This document shows, piece by piece, positions 10,969-21,389 of a DNA stretch of 64,000 nt. The notes below the pieces were generated by a model. It did not search any database, had not been told where the DNA came from, and saw only the letters and a list, made by a program, of their open reading frames with translations. The position numbers and the translations under genes are program-made. Origin of the DNA: Liolophura sinensis (lineage: Eukaryota > Mollusca > Polyplacophora > Chitonida > Chitonidae); contig NC_088300.1 of the NCBI RefSeq assembly GCF_032854445.1, positions 57,388,984-57,452,983 of the forward strand. Reading direction: 5' to 3'. Positions within the stretch are counted from its first letter, which is position 1, and every line of letters starts with the position of its first letter.

Positions 10969-11412
10969 GAGAACGTTTTCGTGCACCCCGATTACAAATG
11001 GGAAAAGTGACTAGGGAAATGAGTAAAAACCCGGTGGAATGCCAGAGCATGGTGATCCATTAGAGCGGACTCAGTAAGTAGCTGGCGGCGATGCCGTCAG
11101 TCCTCCAGCTGGGAGCCAGTTACGTTCATGGAAGGACTACAGGCACTATCCTGCGGGTTGCGTTTTGTTTAAAAGCAGTAGTGAAATTAACACAATTTGC
11201 ATTAGCTGTGGTGTTATCTCAGCTCGATCACTTATGGGTTTTCTGGAAGCGCCACGCGGTTTAATCGCCCATTCGTAACGCCGGCTGTCTAGTCACAATG
11301 ACCCTTCGATGGAAGCATGTGTGACGTCATCACGTACGTCAACTCGTTCACAACCCTATGTTCATGGTTACCCTCGCTGCAGTGTATAGAGCACAACAGT
11401 GTCTTAATAGTT
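10969..11412 (+). repeat. Module d, copy 3
   Basis: It carries CCCGATTACAAATGGGAAAA, ACCCGGTGGAATGCC, GGCGGCGATGCC, GGCTGTCTAGTCACAATGAC and GTGTGACGTCATCACG. It lies in the order expected from copy 4. Confidence 0.85.
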
Positions 11413-11589
11413 TAAAATAAGTACGCTGTGCTTATGTGAATAACTCATCCACAACTCATCCGCATTTATCATCCACAACGGAAAATTATCTCTGACTAGA
11501 GAGCTTAAATATCGACTCCCAAAGGTCAACAAATTTTTATATTATATTATAATAACAATATTTTGGTGACGTCAATAAAATAAAAACAT

Positions 11590-12160
11590 TTTATTCATTT
11601 CTCACATAGGACGTATTGACGGCACGTTAAGAAGCTGTGGGGAACATTTTTCTAAGAGCTGTTAAAAGGGCGAAGCTCCAACACAATTCAAAAAATTCAT
11701 TCCACGGGCGTCAATTTTAACATGCAGTAATTCGTCTCCTGGGCCCAAGTCGGAAAATGGAAAGGTTTTAAACACTGATAAGAATAGCATAAAAATAAGT
11801 TTTTTAAAAATAAATTCGATCTAAAATCATATGGCTGGATGTGTTCTTAACAGTATTGCGTGCGGAAAGTTCAAGTTTAAAACCTTGTCCAAGCTATAAA
11901 TACGTGAAGATTGCAAACGTGTGAAAGGCTAAATCGAATCTCTCCAATATGCTCATCACAGACGATAAGTTGTTGCTCAGTTAACGGTGAATGTAAGAGC
12001 CTGGTATTTAACTAGTCAGCACTGACACATTCTGAATCTTCATGCAAGTGTTCAAATGTATTTAGTCAGGGTCAAGCTTCCACTTCCAGAGTATAATAAC
12101 GAAAATGAAACGGGTATTGAGGTTTAAGTCTGTCTTAACATTGAATTTAATTTTAATCCA
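11590..12160 (+). repeat. Module e, copy 3
   Basis: It includes the segment upstream of e that copy 2 also has (TTTTATTCATT and AGAGCTGTTA). It continues with GTCGGAAAATGGAAAGG, ATTGCGTGCGGAAAG and AGAGCCTGGTATTTAACTAG, then GGGTATTGAGGTTTAAG. Confidence 0.8.
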
Positions 12161-12825
12161 TCTGACAGTAGTTATTTATGTTCAGTGACATATCGATAAA
12201 GAAAACAGTGGTTGTCTCAAAGATTGCATCATCAGCAATTACACCCTTCACAATGATTGTTGGCATCAATGGGGAATCTTTCTCGTCTAAAGCAATTCAG
12301 TTACCAAGCATGTACAAGTAGTCTTTATTTCATTACCTTTTGCGATCACTAGAAAAGCTGGTACGTCAGCACTCTTGTATTAAGAGGACAATCCATCTTG
12401 AAATCGTGCGACCAAAGGGCGAAATGTAGTACCCCATTTACTTTTGCTTTCGACCTCACCACAAGCAACAGATCAAATACAAGTCACTAAGAGCTTGAGT
12501 TTTAAGTCCTTAGCCTACCAATATCAAAATGTGCAAACAAAAATACATTTATATGTGCTTGGAGTTGGTGAATAATAAAAAAGTGCCCTAGATTAAGGGC
12601 TGGCGGTTCTGGATATAGGCCCTACATGAGCGTGTATATGTATGTAACAGTAACAATTGAGGCAAATCATGATCAGGTGCTTTAGGTGCTAACCAGATCA
12701 CTAGACTCTTTGACTGAATCTCATTATACACTGTAGGAGAGGAAATTTCATAGGTTTCCCTATGTCCACTGCTCTCAGTTACACAAAGTAGTCGACGGCT
12801 CTGTCTTGTGTGGTCCAACAGGCAA

Positions 12826-12907
12826 TATGAGGTATCTCACACGTGGAAGAGTTCGCTAAAAAGTCACCAGAGTTCGGTAGTTTTCTCCCTTCACTCGATT
12901 CCCAAAA
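12826..12907 (+). mobile_element. Possible SINE body fragment, second type
   Basis: CACACGTGGAAGAGTTCGCT, then GTTCGGTAGTTTTCTCCC lines up with the body at 16570-16630 with many changes. There is no head or tail. Confidence 0.4.
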
Positions 12908-13002
12908 TGTCTGACACAGGTTTCGCTGAGTGTTATTAACACAAATGAACGTCACCTGCTCAAGCTCCATCTTCCGCTATGTTACCCGGATGTGCCAGAA
13001 CG

Positions 13003-13200
13003 TATTGTGTCTATACCTTTGGATCAATAATTCTGAAATAATGGCGCTCAGTCAGCAAACATACACGACTAACATTGAATTCAATTTCCTCTTTTGTATT
13101 TGGTAACAGGCGTTTGAATCACGATTTGTTGATTTGGTTAAGCGGATATGCCATGACGGGTTACAACGATTCCCCACACCCAGCGCTACACTGGTCTGCT
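13003..13200 (+). repeat. Module f, copy 2
   Basis: It is collinear with 3515-3735 and followed, as in tract 1, by module g. Between f and g lies a long poly-T/poly-G run instead of the two SINEs found in tract 1. Confidence 0.65.
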
Positions 13201-13285
13201 GTGTGCCAGAGCCTGCCTATGTCTTCCTATAAACTTACAAGTGTGACGGCCGCCAGTGATCGTCTCATTACCAAACTGTCGTACC

Positions 13286-13316
<31 letters not shown>

Positions 13317-13331
13317 TGAAGGGGGGGGGGG
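13286..13331. repeat. Poly-T / poly-G run
   Basis: About 30 T, broken by single C, is followed by GAA and then 12 G. It lies between modules f and g. The exact length is probably unstable and may contain sequencing error. Confidence 0.8.
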
Positions 13332-13354
13332 ATTACAAGAGTCTTTTTTTAGCT

Positions 13355-13735
13355 ATAAGGTCAGAGTAATGTTTTCTTGTGTGTGAAGCATCGGTTATTC
13401 TTACATTGCCCTCCCTTAGCCATATATGCAAATACTGAATCAGCCCTTGTCTGTTGGCATTGATTCTCATCGGACTGCGCCAATAAAATTCACGCCACAG
13501 GATGACAGGTCGGCATTTGTGAACCGAGATTAAACGACCGAAAAAAAAGGCCACAAAACGTCCACATTTTATGCAATAAAGGCATGTTAAACTGTTGATA
13601 TATTCCAGGTAGAAGACCACGGAATAAAAATACCGCTTCTTACAGGGCTCAACGTGGACTGCACGTCTACAGGTGAGACAGACTCGAGTCATTCAGTATA
13701 TTTATCAAAGCGGTCAGTCAGTTCAAAGCGATGAA
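13355..13735 (+). repeat. Module g, copy 2
   Basis: It is collinear with 4815-5250, and the minus strand is open for 119 codons. That frame is not kept in copy 1, so coding is unlikely. Confidence 0.7.
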
Positions 13736-13784
13736 GCCAAACGTTCCTAAAATCTAGCTCCATTTTCATTTTATCATCACAACA

Positions 13785-13940
13785 GTCTTTGCTTTATTTA
13801 TATGACTGGAGATTTACTCCATATACTGAATATTTCACCAACGGCAGCCAGCATCATGGTGAAAGAAAACCGGGCAGAGTCAGGGGGAAACCCTCGACAA
13901 ACCTACTCACGTACGATCAGAGAGGAAGCCATGTGCAATT
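13785..13940 (-). mobile_element. SINE type I, 5'-truncated, duplicate of 10630-10788
   Basis: It has the same truncation, the same diagnostic changes and the same flanks (TTTATTTATATGA left, TCAGGACATTGTAG right) as the copy at 10630-10788. Confidence 0.85.
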
Positions 13941-13944
13941 CAGG

Positions 13945-14160
13945 ACATTGTAGTTTCCGAAAGTTTCTGGTATAATCTCAAAATAATGAGTAGAAGTGTA
14001 CTGAATTGGTTTTGTTAACGTGTGTTTGTATGCACAGTTACCGGTATAAAAGACTTAAGTTTATTGAGCTGCATAATCTTGCAAATTTTATCTCAAAATT
14101 CACCAAATTACAGAATTACAAATGATCACTGTTTACATTTTCAATATGAAGGGAGAGTGA
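13945..14160 (+). repeat. Module h, copy 2 (partner at 10790-10960)
   Basis: TCAGGACATTGTAG, CTCAAAATTCACCAAATTAC and a later AATATGAA segment match 10797-10960. In both places the module lies right of a SINE in the same orientation. The SINE was therefore already there when the region was duplicated. Confidence 0.7.
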
Positions 14161-14184
14161 AGGGGGACGCCACACACATTAGCC

Positions 14185-14385
14185 TACACACTATGGCACT
14201 TATACACAACTATATCCTCATTCCCCGGACCAACATTAATCTGTGAGACAAGTGGAACTTTGAACAGAGAAGGGATGCTGTACAGCTTGTACAGCTAGAG
14301 CACGTGGCGAAAAAACACGTTACAATCCTATAAACTTGAATGATGAAAAATTAAATTCAAACATTCTCTTGTTTTTGTCAGTCGA
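14185..14385 (+). repeat. Module c, copy 2
   Basis: It is collinear with 1560-1775 and carries an extra GTACAGCTTGTACAGC segment. It runs directly into module d (14394 on), whereas about 300 bp separate c and d in copy 1. Confidence 0.6.
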
Positions 14386-14393
14386 ATCAGCAA

Positions 14394-14875
14394 ACTGTCT
14401 TGGAGCCTAAAAACGTTTTCGTGCATCTCGATTACAAATGGGACAAGTGACTAGGGAAATGAGTAAAAACCCGGTGGAATGCCGGAGCATGGTGATTCAT
14501 TAGAGAGTGGCATCAGTAAGCAGCTCGCGGCGATGCTCTCTGCCTTCCTGCTGGGAACTAGTTCATAGAGAAACAACAGAAATTCTCGTGTGGGTTACGA
14601 TTTATTTAAAAGAAACATTGAAATTCACAGTGAAATTTACACAATTTGCTTTAGCTATGGTGTGATCTCAACGTCATCACTTGTGGGTTTCCTGGGAGCT
14701 CCAAAAACGCGATTTAAGCGGCCATTTGTCACGCCGGCTGTCTAGTCTCAATGACACGTCAATGTAAGAATGTGTGACGTTATCATTTTTGTCAACTCGT
14801 TCACACCCTATGTTCCTGCTTACCTTTCCTGCCGTGTACAGAGCAAAACAGTGCCTTAATAGGCTTAAATAAGTA
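14394..14875 (+). repeat. Module d, copy 4
   Basis: It is collinear with copy 3 (ATTACAAATGGGACAAGTGA, ACCCGGTGGAATGCCGGAGC). In copy 4 the CRE core is changed to TGACGTTA. Confidence 0.85.
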
Positions 14876-15413
14876 CACTATACTGATGTGAATAACTCTG
14901 TACTTATCATCCACAACTGAAAATTATCTGACTCGCGAGTCTTGAATATGGACCCCTAAAAGTCAATAAAGTTTTACATCCAGTATATCGGAAAATTACA
15001 AGTATAATTAAATCTCGTGATTGGGTGAAGATTATAGGGTAATTGTCAAAGTGAACTTCTTTCGCTTTGCGGAAAAATCAGTGTCCCTATCTGCTGAAGC
15101 TAGGAATCTAAGGAAATCGTAAGTTCAGATCACTTTCCTGTTCGTTCTACGGCGACTTTGTGGCAAAGCTTTGTCCAAAGGTCTTTTCTTGTTTGGTTTG
15201 TCGCTTTTGTCCGTAATCCAAACAGTTTGCTCGACTATCTGTGAACGCTTATTTACGGTGGATCAAAGCAAACAATAACCATTCCTGACTTACGCTAAAA
15301 GAGTCATGTTAACGTCATGCACTTACCGACAACGAACAGCTTTACCAGATGTTCCCATGACGAATCTTAAAAAGTGATCCCAACATTTAAGCAAAGATTG
15401 CGTCTAAGTCAAA

Positions 15414-15611
15414 ATGAACAGTCAGGACATCTGCAGAAATTTGTCTCCCGTGTCCGGATCGGAAAATGGAAAGGCTTTAAACACTGACAACAGTATTGTG
15501 AAATCAAAACTTATTTCCACCGAGTTGATAAAAAAAATGAATGCGCATTTAACAATGTTGCGTGCGGAAAGATCAAGTTTAAAACCTTCTCCAAGCTATA
15601 AATTACAGTAA
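15414..15611 (+). CDS. Small ORF in module e, unknown
   Basis: It has 65 codons from ATG. The protein is lysine- and serine-rich, polar and has no signal peptide. The segment SENGKALNTDNSIVKSK has counterparts in the same frame in the other three e modules (SECENGKAVNADNGIVNSK, SEDGKVLNIDWDIVK, SENGKVLNTDKNSIK). None of these has a matching ATG or downstream frame. I do not recognise it. It may be a relic exon or chance. Confidence 0.2.
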   Translation: MNSQDICRNLSPVSGSENGKALNTDNSIVKSKLISTELIKKMNAHLTMLRAERSSLKPSPSYKLQ

Positions 15612-15700
15612 ATTGCAAATATGTGAGAAAACTTAAATGGAATCTCTCCAGGATGCTCAACAAAAACGATAGGTTGTTGCTCAGTTAATGGTCAATATTT
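15425..15700 (+). repeat. Module e, copy 4
   Basis: It is collinear with copy 3 (ATCGGAAAATGGAAAGGC, GTTGCGTGCGGAAAG, CCAAGCTATAAAT). This copy has the only uninterrupted ORF starting with ATG (15414-15611). Confidence 0.8.
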
Positions 15701-15713
15701 AAATTGAACAACC

Positions 15714-15897
15714 CTCGGACATTGTGAATCTTCAACGTCCCAGTGTTTAATATATACTAAATCAGGACTAATCTTGCACTTGTTTGGCAGTATAAAGATG
15801 AAACCGTCGGACATTGTGAAATCTTCAACATCCCAGTGTTTAACATGTACACAGTCAGGACTAATCTTGCACTTGTTTGGCAGTATAAAGATGAAAG
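15714..15897 (+). repeat. Two-copy tandem repeat, ~95 bp
   Basis: TCGGACATTGTGAA, ATCTTCAAC, CCCAGTGTTTAA and CTAATCTTGCACTTGTTTGG, then CAGTATAAAGATGAAA occur twice. The minus-strand ORF through it repeats the peptide FIFILPNKCKISPD, which is a by-product of the duplication. Confidence 0.8.
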
Positions 15898-16377
15898 TTT
15901 TAGTATTGAGATGATTTGTTGCAAACTGACTAGAGTACTCATGTATTACTGTAAAACAATGGCCAACTCGGCTTGAATCCGAAACGCCATGGCGCTGAAA
16001 AATTATTCTTTTTTTGTGACTGCAGTTTTGTGAAATACACAAACTTGTATCATTTATCACATGGCTGTCCAGCTTTCTGGCGGCCAAGCTTTGTTGGTTT
16101 GCGCGTAACGGACTAAGGTGTATAGTGTATGTGTAAGAAAACCGTTCACAATGCACTTCAGCGGAGCGCCTTTGTCCACTTTACAAGTAAAAGTCACCGA
16201 GATATTCAGTTGTTATCCCCATAAATTTCAAGACGTACAAACATAATAACAGAATATATTGAATAGACCTTTTCTCCGTTTAAATGACAACAGAATGACA
16301 ACAAAATTTATTCAAGGCCAAATTGAGCCTGAAGCAACACATGAGTGCACATAGAAGTACTTGTGATAGAGGTAAAG

Positions 16378-16705
16378 GGAGAGGGAACGTGGTCGAGTGA
16401 TTAAAGCGCTTGTCTTTCAGGCGTTACCTGTAGAGCATTTGACTGTGTTCAGTTCCATTCCCTCAGTTGCGTCTATTGTTCTCCGTCCTTTGCGACAATA
16501 ATTGGTTGAAAGTGCTCTCAGGCCTTGAATGAAGCTCGCTGGTGGCCATTTGGTTTCTACTAATATACACGCCACACATGGGGAAGTTAGCCAATAACTT
16601 TCCAAAGGCTGGTGGAGTACCCCCATTTGCTGTAATCATAAAATTCTCTGCCATTATAAAGTGAAAAATTCCCGAGTATGGTGTTAAAACAACAAAACAA
16701 TATCC
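16378..16705 (+). mobile_element. tRNA-derived SINE, second type
   Basis: The head is GTGGTCGAGTGATTAAAGCG with a B-box-like GTTCAGTTCC, as in SINEs from Ser/Leu-type tRNAs. The body holds CACACATGGGGAAGTTAGCC and AAAGGCTGGTGGAGTACCCC. It ends AAATTCCCGAGTATGGTG and TTAAAACAACAAAAC. The body and end resemble type I, so the two share a 3' domain. Confidence 0.75.
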
Positions 16706-18300
16706 AACGTTTTATAAATAGGTTCTAACAAATTTGTTTGTGAAATAAGTCCTTTCTTTATGAAATAGCTTGGGACATTTTCACTTAATGTTAATTACTT
16801 ATATTAAGTCTGTGCATGGATACGAGCGTGTCTAACATGATGTAGGTTTATGTCTCCAGCCTCAGTTCCGACAAAACCACGATAGCCGGAGAATTTCTAT
16901 CAACTGGGAGATGCGATAAAATTCGCCTTGGGTCAATCCATTATTTTCATTTCAACATGAAATATTTATCAGCACCAAAAGGGTTTTATTTTAAATGTCT
17001 CAGATTGTTGGTGAGGGCTCTAGCTGACCTCCGATCTTCTGTCAGCGGGTCTCATCCTTGCGCCGCTGGCAGATTAATCGCCACTGGTTCCCTTGAGTAC
17101 AGGTCAGCACGATATGGTCCTGCGCTTATGGATACACCTGCCTCATATAAACTAAAGGCGAGCCGCTCGAGGGGCGCGCAAATAACATCAAACTTTCCTT
17201 CCCTTCTGTCTACAGATCAAACATTTACGGCTCTGTTTCCAGATTCAGGACAAGAGGTCTGGGTGTGAGATGGCCCTAGGAGTCCTGGTCAGCGGCTGAC
17301 GTGAATCAAGTACTATCCATCACAAACCGACGATACTGGTGTCCATACATTCCCATGTACGTGCAGACTGTTCACTCTCACTTCATCATCTCTACCCACG
17401 TGCACCTGTGCTTACCTGCACAAGAACCAAGTATTTCCTTCCGTCATCAAATATCACATCTCAAAACCTAGGCTTACTGTAATGCACTTCTACTTTGGTT
17501 ATTCCCACGAGGAGTTCTAGACCAGTGGCGTATAATGAATAATAAATTGTGTGTACGGAGTAAAACACCAATCAAATAAATAAATAAATAAATGTAATAA
17601 ATTGTAATCATAACATGACTGCATTTTTTACGTAATTCTGCTTAAGCCATGGTGCCAGCGGACATGTCCTTGGCTAGCTTCAATGTATAAATATGAATAG
17701 TCGAAATACAACACTGTCGTCACTGCTCTGGTTTTACCCTCTATGCTGTACTCCTTTCTATTATATACTGTTTTACACATGAAACAAATTACAAAATTCA
17801 TCAACTGATCCTCTTTCGTTATGATGTTGTTTGATGTTACATTTTTAACAGCATCATTCTTCCCTGGGCCCGCTTGCACAAATAGATTGTACACGTGTAC
17901 CAACAATCGATATTAGACCCTACAATTCAGTTTACAATAGACTGAAAAAATAAGTTGCGCCGCATGGACATGAAATTATACGACAAGTGTAAAGTTACAA
18001 TCGTGCGTAGGCCAAATTTGACTCGTGCATAAAGGTGGCATGTACAGGTAACATGTACAGGTCAAAATAGCTTGCCTTCATTTTCAAAAGAGATCTACAT
18101 CAAAACGCTCGTAACATCTATTTTAGACAATTACATTGTACATCTTTGCAAATCGAGTCGAAAAGCACTACCTAATGCTAGTTTTTGTACGTTTTGTTAA
18201 TTTTGGGGCAAGTGTAAATATTTACAGCAAGGTGGATCCGATTGTAATTTGTGATTGTAAGTTACAACTATCGTGGCTTACAACTCCTTCATGCAAGAGG
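16706..18300. other. Stretch without recognised gene
   Basis: No exon with family similarity is visible. The part at 17020-17200 is GC- and CpG-richer, with a TATAAAC at about 17150 followed by AGGCGAGCCGCTCGAGG. That could be a promoter, though no gene follows. The 103-codon ORF across it resembles nothing known to me. Confidence 0.4.
17553..17594 (+). mobile_element. SINE type I tail fragment
   Basis: GTGTACGGAGTAAAACACCA is followed by ATCAAATAAATAAATAAATA. Only the last ~40 bp of the element are present. Confidence 0.6.
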
Positions 18301-18417
18301 GTGTCGATTGTAAGCTTTTGTGCGCATGTTCTTAACCTTACCTAGATCCACCCCCTAACCTCTCTGTGCAAATTGCATTTCTTCCCTTTAATTCTCTTTC
18401 ACCTGTTCTCCACACTG

Positions 18418-18672
18418 CAGTGAGTGAGTGCTTGCTGTTTAACGTCTTCCTTAGAGTACATGTAATGTACCTCCTTGTTGCTGGACGGATTTCCATCGGT
18501 TTTTTAGCCGCCCCCGCCCGAGTCATTATACTGATACGAGTACTATCCCCTTAACGCTAAAAACGAAGCGAGGAAGTTACAACTTCCTCTGTTAAGGTAT
18601 TAGGTGTGACCCCAACCGGGATTGACCCTGAATCTACCGCCCCAACGCGGACGGTCTACCAACTAAGCTATT
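18418..18672 (-). mobile_element. tRNA-derived SINE, third type, in satellite
   Basis: On the minus strand the head is ATAGCTTAGTTGGTAGACCG (A-box) and GGGTCAATCCC (B-box). AAGGGGATAGTACTCGTATC, a GGGGGCGGCT stretch and a GTTAAACAGCAAGCACTCAC end follow. Satellite monomers occur on both sides, so it landed in the array. It is not a functional tRNA: the acceptor stem does not pair. Confidence 0.75.
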
Positions 18673-19205
18673 TGTTCTTCAAATTGCATAGTTCCATCCC
18701 TAACCTTTTGGTACACCTGTTCAGATTATACATTTCCATCCCTAACCTTTTTGTGCGCATGTTTTCAGATTGCACAGGTCCATCCCCAACTTTTTGTGCG
18801 CATGTTCAGATTGCACAGTTCTCCTACTTCCTTCTGCATTTTTTCTTCACAATGCAATTCATTTTTTATTTTTCTTCCATTTTACCTGTTCTGCACTTTG
18901 GACACTTCTTTGTTGGTCTGTTCTTCACATTGCACAATTTCTTTGCTTTCTTCTCTGTTTCCCTGTTCTTCACATCGCACGGTTCCAGCTATAACCCTGC
19001 CTTTCTCTGTACCATTTCCATCCCTTATTTCTTGTGGTTAGTACGACGTAAACCCCCAAAGCGTACATGTACATATATACATATCCCTATACTTCTTGAG
19101 CTTCTGTATTTCTCGCAGTAATCTTCCATCTCTGCGTAATCTATGCAATATTCTTCTCATTACACAATTCCATTCAGAACTCACCTATGTGATCCTGCTA
19201 TCCTC

Positions 19206-19283
19206 ACAGCATAATACTGACCGCCGTCGTATAAGTGAAACATTCTTGAGTACGGCGTAAAACACCAATCAACTAAATAAAAT
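19206..19283 (+). mobile_element. SINE type I tail fragment within satellite
   Basis: CCGTCGTATAAGTGAAACAT, then TCTTGAGTACGGCGTAAAAC and an A-rich tail. It interrupts the degenerate 44-bp satellite, so it inserted after the array formed. Confidence 0.75.
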
Positions 19284-20515
19284 AATTACTTGTCTTACGC
19301 CTGATCGCCACACTGCTCAGGTTCTTCGCTTCTTTCACATTGCACTATTTAACGTTTTAGTGCTTCAGTTCTTCACGCTGCACAAATCCATCCCCTCCCT
19401 CTCTTTGCTTTCGTTTCGGTACTACACAATTAAGTAATACCTTACTTAATATCCGTGTGTCATGTCTTTAAACCGTACAAGATCACTCCCAACTGTTTTG
19501 TGCCTAATTTTTATGTATGTCACCACACAATCCCTTATCTTACTGCTATCTGCGTATATTCTTCGTACTGCAACAATCTCATGTCTTACTTCTCTGTGCA
19601 CCCATTCTTCATACTGTACAATCTCATCTCGCATTTCTATGTATGTCTATTCTTCCTACTGCACAATCCCATCTCTAACTTCTCTGTACATCTATTCTTC
19701 ATACTGCACAATGCCATCTCCCATTTGTACGTGCGTCTATTATTTATGCTGCACAATCTCATCTTTTACTGCTCTGTACATCTATTCTTCATACTGCACA
19801 ATCCCATGTCTAGCTTATCTGTGCGTCTATTCTTCATACTGGACAATCCCATCTCCGATTTGTACGTGCGTCTACTCTTCATACTGCACAATCTCATCTT
19901 TTACTGCTCTGTACATCTATTCTTCATACTGCACAATCTCATGTCTTACTTCTCTGTGTGCTATTCTTCATACTGGACAATGACATCTCCCATTTGTATG
20001 TGTGTCTATTCTTCATGCTGTACAATCCCATCTTTTAATTCTCTGTGCGTCTATTCTTCATATTGCACAATCTCATCTCCCAATTTTAAGTGTGTCTAAA
20101 CTTCATTCTGCACAATCTCATCTCTTACTTCTCTGTACGCCTATTTCTCATACTGCACAATCCCATCTCTTACTTTTTTGTGCGTCTATTCTTCATACTG
20201 CGCAATCTCGCCTCTTACTTCTTTGTGCATCTGTCCTATATGCTGCACAGTCTCATTTCTTACCCCTTTGTGTACTGATTCTTCATACTGCACAGTCCCA
20301 TCTCTTATTGCTCTAGGCATCTATTCTTCATTCTGCACAACCCCTTTCCTCATTTCTGTGTCTATTCCTCATATTGTAGTCTCATCTCCTACTGCTCTGT
20401 GCGTCTCTTCTTCATACTTCACATTCCCTTCTCTCATTTCTATGTGAGTCTATTCTTCATATTGCAGCCCGATCTCTGACTTCTTTGTGCATCTATTCTT
20501 CATTGTACTGCCTCA

Positions 20516-21389
20516 CTTCCTACATGCGAGGAAGTTATCAGTTTTGTTAACCAACAACTCGTTCCTTGTGAAAGAGTAGATGTTTTATTAATGAAATGGA
20601 GATATTAAGTCACATGATGATCACAAGGTGTTGAGGTAATGAGAAGATAAAAAGCTACAATAGAGGAGAAACAACGTTCGTTAGGTATTTTCGTCATACA
20701 GTTAAAGGATATGCATCCACATATTATGAGTTCAAGTATGACAAATGAATTAAATGCATTGCGGTCGGCAGTACATCTCAAAACGTTATAACAACATGTA
20801 AAATTAATTACAATTTACCAAACTTAAGAGATGACAAAATTATCCCTGCCACGCAATGACGGACTACTTTTATGTTCATCTGTGTTACAACATAAGGGCC
20901 TTTCACTAGTGGCTGGAAGGGGTATAATTAGATGAAAGTAGACCCGAACACGTGCTTATAGAGCTGACAGCACTTTTAACGAAATGACGCTAACAAAGAA
21001 GGTATATCGTGATAAGATATTTAGAGATCACAATTACAGGCACCCTTAGAATGTTATTTAGGCGAACATGTGTGGTAATACAGTAAACCACCAGGATACT
21101 TTTAAATTTGGAAACTTTCGCTTTCGATATCAACAACAACATGCACCGCGCACAAGGATATGTCTCTCTCACACTAATCTAGACAGTTTCATGATATGAA
21201 AATCACGGAAGTTTGTTCTATTTCGTTCATAGTCAACTCACACTGTGGGCAGCTACACATGCAAGGGGAATCCATTCCGTGACACGAGCGTTGCGTCGTT
21301 TGTGTTTAGGGCTGAACATCCGAACCGGCTATAAACTGCTTGCCGTGGCAACATTCCAGATACGGAATATACCAAGGAGTAAACCGTGG
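20516..21389. other. Non-repetitive spacer between satellite arrays
   Basis: This 870-bp block lies between two arrays of the same family and carries no satellite monomer. No clear terminal inverted repeats or coding similarity were seen. It could be an inserted element or ancestral flank. Confidence 0.5.

Larger units (their letters stand above)
1..16160 (+). repeat. Mosaic tract of directly repeated modules
   Basis: At least eight sequence modules recur in the same orientation. Tract 1 (1-5250) reads a, b, c, d, e, f, g. It then restarts with a, b at 5250-6127. After a single-copy block come d, e, b, h, d, e, f, g, a, h, c, d, e. Copies differ by many substitutions and small indels, so the duplications are old and nested. 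No conserved long ORF explains the conservation. It could be a cluster of duplicated pseudogenised genes or large non-autonomous transposons. I do not recognise the unit. Confidence 0.8.
18310..20515 (+). repeat. Satellite array 1, degenerate ~44-45-bp monomers
   Basis: The monomer consensus runs TATTCTTCATACTGCACAAT, then CCCATCTCTTACTTCTCTGT and GCGTC. The monomers are diverged, 40 to 45 bp long and best preserved at 19600-20500. The array is interrupted by SINEs at 18418-18672 and 19206-19283. Because many monomers are 45 bp, long hydrophobic ORFs appear; these are not genes. Confidence 0.9.

Noticed and set aside
13333-13692. 119-codon minus-strand ORF
   Set aside because: It lies in module g, whose other copy breaks the frame. 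One end runs close to a low-complexity run.
15692-16156. 154-codon minus-strand ORF
   Set aside because: Its repeated FIFILPNKCKISPD peptide comes from a two-copy tandem duplication. The rest has no similarity I recognise.
18598-18672. tRNA gene on the minus strand
   Set aside because: A- and B-box are present but the stems do not close. The sequence continues into a SINE body.
19455-20447. Long hydrophobic ORFs (up to 214 codons) with repeated FILHN/YCTISS peptides
   Set aside because: They follow the 45-bp satellite monomers, occur in two overlapping frames at once and have no gene-like start or splice context.
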